Shown piece by piece: positions 33,940-46,124 of a stretch of 64,000 nucleotides of DNA; position 1 is the stretch's first letter, and the number at the start of each line of letters is the position of its first letter. The DNA is taken from NCBI GenBank assembly GCA_016946835.1, contig JACVTC010000012.1:1233501-1297500 (forward strand). The letters are read 5' to 3'. Source of the stretch: Neocallimastix lanati (nom. inval.). Lineage: Eukaryota > Neocallimastigomycota > Neocallimastigomycetes > Neocallimastigales > Neocallimastigaceae. A model generated the notes under the pieces. That model made no database searches. It worked only from the letters and a program-made list of their open reading frames with translations, and was not told the DNA's origin. The translations under genes and the position numbers were made by a program.

Positions 33940-33972
<33 letters not shown>

Positions 33973-35009
33973 TAATAATAATAATAATAATAATAATAAT
34001 AGGAATCATTGTTTTTATAATTTTTCATTAATATTATTATTATTTAAATTTTTTATTTTTTTCTTAATTTTTATTTTACATATAATTTAATATGTTTTTT
34101 TTTTTGTTTATTTAAGTATAAGTTTTTACATTTTTACATTTTATATTTCAATACTACATTTTATTTTAATATATATTATATATATTTTTTATTTTTATTT
34201 TTTTTATTTAAAACAATTATAATACTAATAATAATAATAATAATAATAATAACGATAGTAATAATAATAATAATATAATAATAATAATAATAATAATCTA
34301 AGAATTATTAAAAAATTAATAATTCTATGTTTAGGGAAACATTATTAATTATATTAATATTAACTGATAGATTAAAAATATATATATTTATAATATTTTT
34401 TATTATTTTTTTTTTTTTATTTTCATTATATATTAATGAAAAAAATAAATTAATAATAAATAAATAAATAAATAAATAAATTTATTAATAATAAATAAAA
34501 AAATTTATTAATAATAAATACTAATATAGGAATGTATAAAATGGAGTGAAAAGTCTTTTTTTTTTTTTTTTTTTTTTTTGTTTTTATGTTTTTATATATA
34601 TAAATTTTTTAAAACTATTTATTCCATATAGACTTTCTTTTCTAAAATATTTATATAGGTGTATTTTTTTTTTTTTTTTTTTTTTATTAAATTAGAGCAT
34701 TATAAACCGACGATTGATTAATAATATATATTATATAATATATATATATAATATTTTTTTTTTTTTTTTTGTAAATTTTTCATATATTAGTTTTTTTGAT
34801 ATATCAATCATTAATAATAATCAGTTATTTAAAGTAGGAGCAATAGGATCATACTATGAAATTAAGAAATTAGGAAATAGTATTCGTTCTTTCTTTTCGT
34901 TTGGGTATTCGCTTGTTTTTTTTTTTTTGAAAAGTTTTATATATATATATATATTTAGCTTTATTTATCTTAAATAGTGTTATATTACATTAAAATTAAT
35001 TATATATAT

Positions 35010-35045
<36 letters not shown>

Positions 35046-35100
35046 TATAAATAGAAAATAATGAAATTTTTTTTTATTTATAATTTCCTATACCATAATT
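33768..35100. other. AT-rich intergenic
   Basis: Poly(A) at 33768-33795 and 33940-33968, AAT repeats at 33973-34002 and 34221-34297, poly(T) runs at 34558-34579 and 34664-34685. No gene seen. Confidence 0.6.
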
Positions 35101-35109
35101 CTAATAATT

Positions 35110-35780
35110 ATACTTTAACATTCTTACCTCAAATCTGACGTCTTCATTGACGGATGTTAAAATTATTATAACCGGGGATAAACTTTATAGGTAAACTTTC
35201 CTTAAATTTACTCAATATTAGTCCCATTAAGGTATTATGTAAATCCCCCAGCTAAATTTCTTTTAGATTTAATATATTCTAGCTTTACTTTATTCTCTTT
35301 TTATTAGATTTATTATAAGATGATATTTTTTATCAACATGCTTCGATTTTTGGGTTGATAGATTGATTTTGGCAATTTATAGATTGTCAGCTCTATTATC
35401 CACATAAATTGATATGAACTGATGATTGATACCTAATTCTTTCATTACGTTCATGTAACCATAAATCCATGTTTGGCGCAATCACGGATACTGTAATACT
35501 CAGCTTCAGCTGTGGAAGTAGCCACGCAGTGCTGAAGCTTTGACTTCCACCTTGTAGGTGAATTCTCTTATATGAATGTAATTTAGCTGTTTCGACGAAC
35601 ATCTTCCCAAAAATGGTGGCTTAATTTAGTGTCGTTTAAAAAAAAAAGAGCTTTTTGTAGAGTTTATTAGTGTGCCGTTAAATCTTTCGGGCACGTCCAT
35701 TCTGTTGATGGGGTTATATTGGGGATGGTGAAGTGATGAATAACAATCTCCATGATTGTCACAAGAACTAAATAAATATT
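35110..35780 (-). pseudogene. copia-type integrase and RNase H relic
   Basis: Minus-strand remains of a Ty1/copia pol. At about 35775-35650 a broken integrase end reads CDNHGDCY, then HPQYNPINRMDVPERFNGTLINSTKS (copia consensus is DNGGEF...PQQNGRAERFN), then FWEDVRRN; at 35580-35440 the RNase H end reads KLQHCVATSTAEAEYYSIRDCAKHGF. All of reverse transcriptase is missing between them, so an internal deletion fused the two. Below, about 35240-35255, GCTGGGGGATTTAC could be the polypurine tract. The gag of what may be the same element lies at 36868-37060, with the 0.94-kb repeat inserted between. Confidence 0.75.
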
Positions 35781-35870
35781 TATTCAAAAAGGTAAAAGAT
35801 AAGAATTAAAACAGTGACATTTAGTATGTAAGGCAAGTTAGGCACCATTGAGTAACGATAACCAAGGTAT

Positions 35871-36811
35871 AACGATGCTAATATCGTTGGTAAAGAACGA
35901 ATATAATAATAGATTATTTACTAGAATTTCAATTTACTTTAACATCCATTATATGGTTCTTCACTTAATATTACTTTACTATATTTTCTATGATAAAATA
36001 TTTTATAAATAATTTTTTTTTTTTTTTTTTTATATTTTTATTTAGTAGTTATTAAAATATTATCAATAATTCTATATTTTTATTATTAATATCAATATCT
36101 ATAAAATAACTTTTTATTTTTATTATTTTATTAAAATGTATATTAACACTATTAATATTCTATTTTATTTTTATTTTTAAATGTATTATTATTAAATTAT
36201 TATATTATATCAATAATAAAATTGTATTCTTTTTAATATAATATTTTATTTTTAAAATTGATTACTTAATTTCATAAAAATTTCTATTCAATTCCCCACA
36301 AACAAAATCAAATCCAATCTGAATAGATTAATAATAAATATTCAATATATTATATCTTTTAAATTTATTTTATATAAAATATAAGAATATTATATTAATT
36401 TTCTTGATTAAAATTATATAATTTTTGTGTAAAACCTTTTTAAATTTTGTTCATTATTTTTCGTATATATTAAATACTTTTTGTTATAGTATATGAAAAA
36501 TAATATAAAATTATATAACCAAAATTTATTAAAGGTTAAATAATTATGAATAAGTTAATTTAATTCAATATAAAATTAGGAATAATTAGTAATAGTTGAT
36601 AATTTTTTTTTTTTAGATAAGATGATAAATGTAGAAAAAGGCTTTATCTATTTATTTTCTTTCAAAAAGTATCAATAGGTGAAGTTTTTCAATAATTAAA
36701 ATGTAGACTTTTTAAAACATAAAAAAGAATTTAATAAATAAAATAAATAAATAAAATAAATAAGTAAAATAAATAAAAAAGTCTTAAATAACCACGAACC
36801 TTAGCATCGTT
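35871..36811 (-). repeat. 0.94-kb repeat with inverted termini, uninterrupted copy
   Basis: Its termini are imperfect 20-bp inverted repeats: AACGATGCTAATATCGTTGG (35871-35890) against CCACGAACCTTAGCATCGTT (36792-36811). The interior has no ORF. The reverse complement is colinear with 7983-8667 plus 15789-15962, with roughly 80 percent identity by eye, and contains the undisturbed insertion site of the chromovirus (ATAAT once, near 36051-36069). It is flanked by copia integrase on one side and copia gag on the other, both minus strand, so it seems to have inserted into a copia element. It could be a solo LTR or a non-autonomous DNA transposon; no target duplication could be fixed. Confidence 0.7.
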
Positions 36812-36839
36812 TCAAAAACCAACTTTTATACTGTCGTCA

Positions 36840-37500
36840 ATATCGTGATCAATGCTTTCCTATGCTTCTATGAATATTTTTTTTTTTTTGTAAAGTGGCC
36901 ATAAAAAGAAATATTTATATCTTGATCTTCATTAAAATTTTTAAAATTTAAGATTTTTTTATCTTGTCCTTTTAAGTCTTGTTTTTCTTTTCCCCAAATT
37001 ACTAGCTGGTGAAAGATTTTTCTAATGTCGTCCAAGTTTTGGTGAGCTGTCATCCCTTGACTTTCAACGATTTATTCTTTTTGGTTTTTCTCACCGAAAA
37101 AGAGTTTAATTTTAAGATTCCCCATGTTTACTATTATGTCATTCTTTATCTCTAATAGGCTAGTTTCTTTATCATACACAAGGGTATGTATCAAATTTGT
37201 CATCTCTATAAGTCGTCAATGTCGTTTCCCTGATATGTTCTTTTCTTGAGTTTCTTAAACCCTTTTTTTTTTTTTTTTTTTTTTTTTTTGGATGAAATAA
37301 TTTTCAAAATTGTTGATGGATAGAAGATTTACAGCATATTATTATTATTTTTTTTTTTTACAACTAACATAGTTTGTCCCGATGACAATTCAACGATTCT
37401 ATTGAAACTTTCGGAGTAATTGAAATTAATTCCTTTAGGATTAATTTCATGACATTCATTAATTAATTTACGATTGGTTGGTTTCATTTTGTTTATCTAT
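36840..37500 (-). pseudogene. copia-type gag relic
   Basis: The minus strand reads TAHQNLDDIRKIFHQLVIWGKEK, then ILNFKNFNEDQDINIS (residues about 8-50 of the frame 37053-36868), matching the copia gag text found at 40158-40330 (LKFNKDED). Upstream, 37060-37500, are disrupted stretches with a 27-bp poly(T) (37265-37289). Not functional. Confidence 0.6.
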
Positions 37501-37607
37501 CGATACGGTTCATATTAATTTATTAAGTTATTTTATGTGGGTTAATACGTGATGCAACATGAATGAGTAAAGCATTCTATTTATGATTTTTATTTTTTTA
37601 AAAGAAA

Positions 37608-37645
<38 letters not shown>

Positions 37646-38111
37646 TATGTGTTTATCAATTGTGTTGATTCAGTATTTAGAATACAAGGTATTAATTAAA
37701 TTTAATTTAATTCCATTTAGTGTTGTACCAACTGCTATCATTATGAAAAAAAAATAATGATTATTTATGACTATTAACGTAATAAATATTGATTAATATA
37801 TTCAATTTATAGCTCTACCAATAGTTATCATTATGAAAAGTAGTTGATGATTTAGGATTATTAATGTGATGAATATTGATTGGTATGCTATTAAAGAATT
37901 TTTCTTTGGAATTTAGAAAAATAATTTTCTAAAAAAGATGTAATTTTTCTGGTCGGTGTGATTAATTTTGATGTGGTACTGATAGCTATTATTGATGCTG
38001 ATGGCTGTTCTATTTTAATTGAATTTTATGAAACTATTTTTTTTTTTTTTTTTGGAATGTATTTTCTAAATATTTAGTTATTCCGAATTGGTCTGATTAA
38101 TTTTTTTTTTT

Positions 38112-38151
<40 letters not shown>

Positions 38152-38645
38152 TAGAGTTGTTCCTATTGGTGTATAAAAAGGGTTATTTTTATGTAATTTG
38201 ATAAAGTTTTATAGTTTGGTGTATTAATAATATCAATGGGGTCTATATTAATTTTGCTTAATAGACTAGATTATATTTAACATTTTAACAATTAATACAT
38301 TGTTATGATTTGATTATAATGACTAATAAATAATTTTTTTTGTGTTTATTTTCTGAAGTTATCGTAGTAGTATTGTCTATTTATGTTATTCTTTATTTAT
38401 GTATTCGTTTTGTTTGATTAATAGTAACTATAAGTATTTGATTATGTAAAGTTTATTTTAAATTATTTTTACTTGTTTACAAAAACATTATTCATTAATA
38501 TTACGTATCGATTTTGTTCCTTTTATTTTAAATATATATATATAATGAAAATTTTATTTATTTATCATTTTCTATGCTATAATTCTATATTAGAATATAA
38601 AAAGTTAAAATATTACTTATTCTATATGATATATAATCATAATTT
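37501..38645. other. degenerate sequence with an imperfect 110-bp tandem duplication
   Basis: 37725-37790 and 37808-37890 share GCTATCATTATGAAAA-, GATTATTTATGACTATTAACG- and AATATTGATTGGTAT-type words, and a weaker third copy is around 37970-38010. A 38-bp poly(A) lies at 38112-38149. No coding frame recognised. Confidence 0.5.
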
Positions 38646-38672
38646 TGTTAGAATATAAAATGTTAAAATATT

Positions 38673-38714
38673 ATTCTACCACTGAATTATCCAATGATAA
38701 TTCAGTGGTAGAAT
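38673..38714. repeat. perfect 18-bp hairpin
   Basis: ATTCTACCACTGAATTAT (38673-38690), loop CCAATG, ATAATTCAGTGGTAGAAT (38697-38714). A perfect stem about 27 nt inside the LTR start. Confidence 0.9.
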
Positions 38715-38917
38715 TCATAAAAATAGACAAATGTCATTTTGTTTTACTTTTAATCTTTATCTTAAAAAAATATATAGAGAGATATTTTCATTAATAATTA
38801 ATATAAATAAACAAGATATTGAAACATATTATTTAATTATTAACAGATTAAGAGTCTCCATGACTCTTTCCTTGAGCTATTTATTTATTCTCAAAATTTT
38901 TATTTACAAGAAAGCTA

Positions 38918-39365
38918 ACCAAATTAAAAGATAAAATATTTAAGCTGAAAAGGATCATTTAACCAAATTAAAAGATAAAATGTTAAGCTGAAAAGGGTCA
39001 TATAACCAAATTAAAAGATAAAATGTTTAAGCTGAAAAGGGTCATATAACCAAATTAAAAGATAAAATGTTTAAGCTGAAAAGGGTCATTTAACCAAATT
39101 AAAAGATAAAATGTTTAAGCTGAAAAGGGTCATATAACCAAATTAAAAGATAAAATGTTAAGCTGAAAAGGGTCATATAACCAAATTAAAAGATAAAATG
39201 TTTAAGCTGAAAAGGGTCATTTAACCAGATTAAAAGATAAAATGTTAAGCTGAAAAAGGTGTCAGATACCTAAATTAAAAGATAAAATGTTAAGCTGAAA
39301 AAGGTGTCAGCTACCTAAATTAAAAGATAAAATGTTTAGCTGAAAAAAAAAGGTCCGCTAACCAA
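38918..39365 (+). repeat. minisatellite, 43-45-bp unit, about 10 copies
   Basis: Unit: AACCAAATTAAAAGATAAAA, TGTTTAAGCTGAAAAGGGTCATAT. The last three copies change GGGTCATATAACC to GGTGTCAGATACCT. It sits where the U3 enhancer region of the LTR would be. Confidence 0.92.
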
Positions 39366-39539
39366 ATAAAAATCATGTTGATTAAAATAAACCAACCAAA
39401 CATATATAAAGGATTAGAATTGTGTACATAATTAAAATTTAAAAATATAGGAGGCCCTCCTCTCCTTATAATTCATAAGGAGAAGTAATAATACTTATAA
39501 AACGAATAATCAATTGTAACTTGAAAATAATTCATAACA

Positions 39540-39663
39540 TCATTTAAAATAAAAACAGAGAATAAAAATAAAACAATGAACTATTACCCCATTTAGCTTT
39601 TAATATAAACAAACGTAAACTATTAATTATACAAAAATAATGTATATAAAATACATGCCCATA

Positions 39664-39694
<31 letters not shown>

Positions 39695-40157
39695 GTAATA
39701 CAAGTAATTAATCACAAGTTTGATAATTGTCAAATCAAATGTTAACAGTAATCAGTAATTTATATAAAACATTATAATTAGTATATTTTTAGAATATTAA
39801 AATTTTTAATATATGAATGTATATATATTCAACATTTGATCAATTATCTGAAAATTTATATAAAACACTCGGTTTTTTTTTTTTTTTTTTTTACTCTTCA
39901 TAAAATAGATAAATAATCTAATAGTAATCCTTATATTGAACAACCAAATCAATGAAAACTTGTCATCACTTATGAATGATGCACCCAAATCATTCAAAGG
40001 AATCAAATTTAATTATTCAAAAAAAAAAAAAAATTTTAACAGAATAACTGAATTATCAACGGAAAACTACAATAGCGGGAAAACAAACATCCTCTATCTT
40101 TTTTACTATTAATAACCTTGAAAGCTATATTACAGAGGAAAAAGATCACTGATATCA
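39540..40157 (+). other. AT-rich stretch after the LTR, possible element leader
   Basis: Between the LTR end and the first gag-like text. Poly(T) runs at 39666-39688 and 39872-39891. No clear primer binding site. Confidence 0.4.
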
Positions 40158-40330
40158 TTTATCTATTAATTCATATTCATCTAATGCATTTTTTGGAGTG
40201 TATGGATGAATATGTTTATGTCTGTCTTCATCTTTATTGAATTTAAGATTATTCATTTCAGTTTGGATTTCTAATTTTCTACGTTCTGCACTTCTAGTAA
40301 ACGATTTTCTAAGAGTATGCCAGATCTGGA
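40158..40330 (-). pseudogene. copia gag fragment
   Basis: An open minus-strand frame of about 58 codons reads EFQIWHTLRKSFTRSAERRK, then LEIQTEMNNLKFNKDEDRHK, then PYTPKNALDEYELIDK and a stop. This is the characteristic N-terminal part of copia Gag (compare LEI.TE.N.LKFNEDQD...TLQN.IDELE). Orientation is opposite to the coding relic that starts immediately to the right, so the locus is a junction between two elements or an inversion. Confidence 0.65.
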
Positions 40331-40384
40331 ATTCGGTTTTTTATACCGTGTTCCTCGATTATATTTATTTTTTTTTTTTTTTTA

Positions 40385-42420
40385 GTGCTTTCTCCTAGGC
40401 CGTTTAGTATTATCCATTTAACTAGACCTTCAATTTTGATATCTAGTAAACTAGCTAGTATTCTTAATTGTATACCAGATTACTATCAAAACGGTCCTCC
40501 AAAGGTAGTCATCAATATCATCTTTGACATCCTTTTTCCTGAGTTTTTTTTTTTTTTTTTTGATCCAAACAAGGCAGGGATACTAAATCGATCGCTTCCA
40601 GAAAATCTCAGATGGATCAATGTATTCTAATACAAAAATGATTGGAATAAATGATGTGAATATGTAAAGAATGTCATCCCTGATATCATTTTTTTTTCTT
40701 TCAAATCTAAGCGAAACTCTATCAATCAAAGAAAGCCATAACAAATTATTTAATGAAGAAAAAGGTAAACCCTTAGATACAACAAACCCGAAATATAACT
40801 CATATAAACATAAAAAGAATGCCAGGAAAATGTTTTACCTGTGGAACTTTTGGACACTATTCAAGAGACAGTAGACTGTATAAAATCCAACAAATTCAAA
40901 AACACATTAAAAAACGTAAAAAAAAATGCGTAAAAATTCAAGAACCAGGGATGACAAAACCTAGATACCTTCCCAAAAAAAAAGAATAGATATACTACTC
41001 ACAAAACGTAAATACTCTCCCCATCAAGCATTCAGCATCTATTTAATTTAACGGAAAAAGAAAGAAGACCCTTTTTTACGTTTAAGGACTACGACACCGA
41101 AACATCAACTATTCTTACGATAACAGAGGTCCATCTCAGTTATAATACTGCCCTCACTCTCACGAATTTCAACGACTCCGTTTTTAAGCTTGGATGATTG
41201 ATTCCGGAGCATCAATGAATATTATTAATTCAGCTTCGGTCCTTCTGAAATATACCAAGAAGTAAAAATGAACCTATCTCTACAGCTAATGGAGAATTAA
41301 TGGACAGCAGTCGTTTCAGGAACAATTTATTTATTGGATATATTGGCAAAAAAAAAAAAAAAAAAAAGAAATTCATACTGAACGATGTATATTATATATT
41401 CCAAGGAGTTAATAAGAATATCATGTCCGTGAGTAGGCTTTTTTACAATACAAAAGTTCAAAATCGTCTTTCATAATATTCAAAATAAATCAGCAGTCTC
41501 TATAGATATGACATAATAAGCTAACAATCAACAAGACCATCTCTTGCATTCAAACAGACAATGGTACAGAATTCAGTAATATCAAATTCCAATCTTTTTT
41601 TGTCGAGATAATGGTTATTATTCATAGGTTCTCCGTCCCTTACAACCCCCAGCAGAATAGAAGAATAGAGAGGGGATTCAATGGAACTCCTCATCTCATC
41701 TCATCTCAGCTTGCAAAAAAAAGTCTTCTCCGTCGGTGACTGACTCACAACAATTAAGTCACCAATTTTTGGGAATAGGCTTGTAGATACAGCAAATTAT
41801 ATTCATAATGGTATATCCCATCAGGGCATTAATAATAAATTTCCTTTCGAAATCATCACAAATTCCAAAGTAGACTATTCCTATTCTCGCTTTAAAGTTT
41901 TTTTTTTTTTTTTGGTTGTATAGTTTTCTTCTACATTCCTAAGACTCCTTTATTTTAGGAGCAAGTTTGATAACAATGCTTCACCTTGGAAAATTTTTCT
42001 TGGTTATAGTGAAATTCCTAAAGCCTTTAAAATTTTGGATATTTAATAACCATAAAATTATTCTTTCGAGAACAGTTGAATTTTTTTTGAGGACACGCCC
42101 TGAAAATTCGCTGATTATATTTTTCCTACCCAATATTCAATCAAAAATTTTCTTCCTCCTTCCGAACTCAGGGAGAAAAGTCCCATCCTACAACACCACA
42201 ACCACTCTATTTATTAATCCTACAGACAGACAGGGAAATCAATCAATAAAATATTAACAAATAAAGAAAAGAATAGAAAAAACGGAAACCACTGACCCTA
42301 ATATCAGGAAACAAAAAATATGGAATTGACTATGAAGCAACATTTTCTCCAACATTAAAACAAGACAACTATCTCTTCGATTAATAGGGAATTCCTATAG
42401 CATATGGGTTCATATGCACG
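40385..42420 (+). pseudogene. decayed copia-type gag-pol
   Basis: Order of recognisable pieces on the plus strand: gag-like KLASILNCIPDYYQNGPPKV and NRSLPENLRWINVF (40440-40628, broken by poly(T) 40546-40561); zinc knuckle CFTCGTFGHYSRDS (about 40833-40875, last Cys lost); protease core MIDSGASMNI (about 41198-41228); integrase QTDNGTEFSN (about 41552-41583) and FSVPYNPQQNRRIER (about 41630-41677); RT start GIDYEATFSPTLKQD (about 42311-42356). Frameshifts, poly(A) and poly(T) insertions separate all of them. The RT core and RNase H are missing: the element stops at about 42420, where a different sequence begins. Confidence 0.75.
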
Positions 42421-42470
42421 TAGCTAAACTACGAATAATCAATTTGCTAACAAAAATACTACTACCAAAG

Positions 42471-42735
42471 TGGGATAGCACGTGACTAATTGGGCTAGCT
42501 TACTCTAGCCTCGCTTCTCGGGAGTTAGGCACCGAAAAAGCATTCCGAGAAAAATCGTGCTATAAAATCTAAGCAATAATAATGTATGGTTAGAGTGCTA
42601 ATGCTGAATAAACAGTAAGACTATCCAGTAGGGACTATATATACACAAATGCCGTGACTACCTTAATATTCCCATGTCTTGAGGGGGGCATAGGACGGTA
42701 CACACCGGAAATAAAAAAAAAAAAAAAATCTTAAT
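42471..42735 (+). ncRNA. possible retroposed structured RNA with poly(A) tail
   Basis: A GC-richer unit ending in an A-rich tail (42713-42728). Its 5' part folds into a three-way junction: TAGCACG (42476-42482) pairs with CGTGCTA (42556-42562); GGCTAG pairs with CTAGCC (42493-42510, 6-nt loop); TCTCGG pairs with CCGAGA (about 42536-42550 for the 3' arm). GTGACTAATTGGGCTAGC (42483-42500) resembles a Pol III box A. I do not recognise the RNA; it is not 5S rRNA, not a canonical tRNA, and does not fit the hammerhead core. A poly(A)-tailed SINE head is the most likely reading. Confidence 0.4.
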
Positions 42736-43090
42736 TTAAAAAAGGTTAGAAAAATTTTAATTTATAAAAAATTAGTATTTTTTTTTTTTTTTATTTAAAC
42801 TAATTAAACAATTATATCATAATTCAACTCTATGGTACCTAAATACAACCATATTTACTTTTGAATTTTTATTAATATTATTATTATTATTATTATTATT
42901 ACTATTATTATTATTATTATTTTTAGAAGAAAAATTATATTTATGTTTTTTTTTTTGTTAATGATAATTTGAATTTTTTTTCTTAATTATTTTCACTAAT
43001 TTCTATTTTTATGTTTACTTTTTCATTTTTAATTTCTATTTTTATGTTTTTACTTTTCATTTTTTAAAATCAAATATTTCTTCCATTTTT
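42736..43090. other. AT-rich intergenic with (ATT)n
   Basis: Contains a TTA/ATT microsatellite at 42872-42922 and near-repeated TTTCTATTTTTATGTTTT words (42990-43055). No gene seen. Confidence 0.55.
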
Positions 43091-43094
43091 TAAA

Positions 43095-43340
43095 GCCATG
43101 TTGGTGGTTCGTTCCTGTTCAGATGCTTGCCAGTCAACGAAAATTATATAGGTTAGAGATGTAGAGGGGAATTCAGTTCCGGGCAGACGTGTAATGACGT
43201 TGTTGTGAGTGGCGACGCTCTACTGGTATGTCAATATATCATCACACCTACAATAATCACTGATGGGACACTAATGGGAGATGGGTACTCATTATGTGTG
43301 TGTTTACGTATTTCTTTTTCTTTTTTTTTTTTTTTTTTCT
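43095..43340 (+). mobile_element. 5'-truncated SINE-like element, relative of 58304-58747
   Basis: Shares order and wording with the 3' two thirds of the element at 58.3 kb: GGTTCGTTCCTG...CAGATGCTTG (compare GGTTCCGTTCTGATGCTCG), TAGAGATGTAG, TTCCGGGCAGACGTGTAATGACG (compare TCCGGGCAGTGTGTAACGACG), GAGTGGCGACGCT (compare GAGCGGCGAAGCT), GGGAGATGGGTACTCAT and a T-rich tail (43310-43365). The tRNA-like head is absent. Confidence 0.65.
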
Positions 43341-43364
43341 TTTTTTCTTTTTTCTTTTTTTTTT

Positions 43365-43985
43365 CGATATTTAATTAAAGTTTTTAATTTAAATTTTCAA
43401 ATTAATATATTTCACTTATATATATATATTTAATTTATTTGTTAATTAATATTAAATTATTTATTATCCATTATCCATTTTATTCTTCTATAAATTAAAT
43501 ATTAATATTAATTATTTTAAATTTTTTATTTTTTTATTTAATTATAAAAAATTTTTATTTAAAAAAAAAAAAAAGGTTTATGAAAATTATTTTTTTTTAT
43601 TTATTATATTAATTAATTAATTATTTATTTATAATATATTATTTATTTATTTTAAATATATAAAAAATATAATAAAAATGATATAAAGTTAAATTAACAT
43701 TTTCCGAAATTTACTTTTCCGAGTTTTTTTTTTTTTTTTTTTTTAAATATTTTCATCCCTAAGACATACCGTACAGAAATTAAAAATAAATTAAAAATTT
43801 TTTATTTTAATATAGAAACACGAGAATTTAATTTATTTTAATAAAAAAAAATTAATTTATTTTTAATAAATAAAGTAAAAAAATGTCTAAAAAAAAAAAT
43901 TTTTTTCTTTTTTATTTTTTTTAATTTTTATTTAATTTTTTTTTATAGACTTTTGTAACTTTTATTTAATTAATGATTTCAAAAC
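43365..43985. other. AT-rich intergenic
   Basis: A/T sequence with poly(T) at 43724-43743. No gene seen. Confidence 0.55.
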
Positions 43986-43989
43986 AAAA

Positions 43990-44930
43990 AAAAATTTTAT
44001 TTACTTATTTAATTATTCAATTATTTATTTATTAATTATTATTTATTATTTATTAATAAATACTCTTTTTTATTATTTATTATTTATTAATAAATACTCT
44101 TTTTATTATTTATTATTTATTATTTATTATTTATTAATAAATACTCTTTATTATTTATTATTTATTATTATTTATTAATAAATACTCTTTTTATTATTTA
44201 TTATTTATTATTTATTATTTATTATTCAATTATTTAATTATTATTTATGTATATATTTACTTAATAGTTAATTGAATATAAAAAAAGAAAGATAAAGGTT
44301 ACACTAAAATAAATATATCATTTAAAATGTTTTAATTTTTTATTTTTTTATTATTTTAAACAATAGATATAATATTTATTTTATTTTATTTTATTTTATT
44401 TCATTTCATTTCATTCTTTTTTATTATTTATTTAAATAGAACAATAATTAAAAAAAATAAGACTTTTCTTTTTTTTCAATTTATTTCATTAATTTCATTG
44501 TGGTTTATTATTATTATAATGATGTAGTACTATTTATTATTATTTATTATTATTCCATTATTTATTAATAAATACTCTTTTTATTATTCCATTATTTATT
44601 AATAAATACTCTTTTTATTATTCCATTATTTATTAATAAATACTCTTTTTATTATTCCATTATTCCATTATTTATTAATAAATACTCTTTTTATTATTCC
44701 ATTATTTATTAATAAATACTCTTTTTATTATTCCATTATTTATTAATAAATACTCTTTTTATTATTTATTATTTATTAATAAATACTCTTTTTATTATTT
44801 ATTATTTATTAATAAATACTCTTTTTATTATTTATTATTTATTAATAAATACTCTTTTTATTATTCCATTATTTATTAATAAATACTCTTTTTATTATTC
44901 CATTATTTATTATTCAATTATTCAATTATT
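43990..44930. repeat. ATTATTT satellite and TAATAAATACTC higher-order array
   Basis: Heptamer blocks (44020-44225) and, at 44540-44930, a tandem of about 31-35-bp units of the type TTATTAATAAATACTCTTTTTATTATTCCATTAT. This is the reverse complement of the array at 29625-29850. Confidence 0.92.
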
Positions 44931-45140
44931 TATGATTGATTATTCCATTTATTTCATTATTTATTTGGTGTCACCATCCTCAAATTTATTATTGTTTTAG
45001 ATTAGGATTATGATTATTCTTAATTATTGTTATCATTCATAAATCAATTCTAATTACTGATATTATAAATCTTAATTATTATATAAATCTTAATTATTAT
45101 AAAATTCTAATTATTATATAAATTTTAATTTAGCCCAAAA

Positions 45141-45223
<83 letters not shown>

Positions 45224-46071
45224 TTTTTGTTTCATGTCAATTGATGCATTTTTTTTTAATTTATTTATATAAAATAAATAAAAGTATAAACATTATATAT
45301 ATATATTTTGTTTTCTTTTGTTTTATTTTGTTTTATTTTATTTTATTTTATTTTTTTTTTATTTTATAATAATTTACCAATAAACCATAAATAATAGAAT
45401 ATTTATGATACATAATATGAAATCCAATGTTGATGATGATATATTTTATTATAATCAACTAAAACTAATATAAATATAAATATTTTTTTTATTTATTTAA
45501 GTATAAATAAATATAAAACTGTTAAACACGTTTTAAATAGCTATAATTCTATAAAATTCAATTTTTTTTTTTTTTTGTAAATATGTAATATATAATTTAT
45601 AATATTTATAATTAATATATAGAGAATCAAATCATTCTATTTAAATAAATAATAAATAATTGAATAATTGAATAATTGAATAATAAATAATAAATAATTA
45701 AATAATAAATAAATAAATAAATAATAAATAATAATGAGTAATAAATACATAATTTTTTATTCTTTTTCTTTTTTCTTTTTTTTTTTTTGTGATTGATTTT
45801 AAAAAATTATTATTTATTAAAGTTTAATATTTCATATAATATAATATAATTAATATAATTAAAATAAAATAAACAAATATGAGTAAAAATGGAAAAAAGA
45901 TATAAAGATAAATGAAAAGATAAAACACAGAAAATATTAATATATGATAATCATATATTAATAAATAACAAATAAATAAATAGTAAATAATAAATAATAA
46001 TGGAATAATAAATAAATAAATAATAAATAATAAATAATAGAATAATAAATAATAACAAGAGTATTTAATAA

Positions 46072-46124
<53 letters not shown>

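Larger units (their letters stand above)
38646..39539 (+). repeat. copia-type LTR with internal minisatellite and hairpin
   Basis: Begins TGTTAGAATATAAAATG (38646) and ends ATTCATAACA (39539), giving the TG...CA ends and TGTTA/TAACA inverted termini expected of an LTR (894 bp). Inside are a perfect hairpin (38673-38714), a tandem array of about ten 43-45-bp units (38918-39365), a TATA-like ACATATATAAAGG (about 39398-39411) and a second hairpin (CTCCTTATAATTCATAAGGAG, about 39463-39484). It lies upstream of, and in the same orientation as, the copia coding relic at 40.4-42.4 kb, so it may be its 5' LTR. No second copy lies in the window, so the call rests on structure alone. Confidence 0.55.

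Noticed and set aside
38918-39365. CRISPR array
   Set aside because: Whole 43-45-bp units repeat without variable spacers; minisatellite in an LTR.
42476-42562. Hammerhead ribozyme or class II tRNA
   Set aside because: The three-stem layout lacks the CUGANGA and GAAA core in the right junctions, and no TTC-type T arm precedes the 3' acceptor-like strand.
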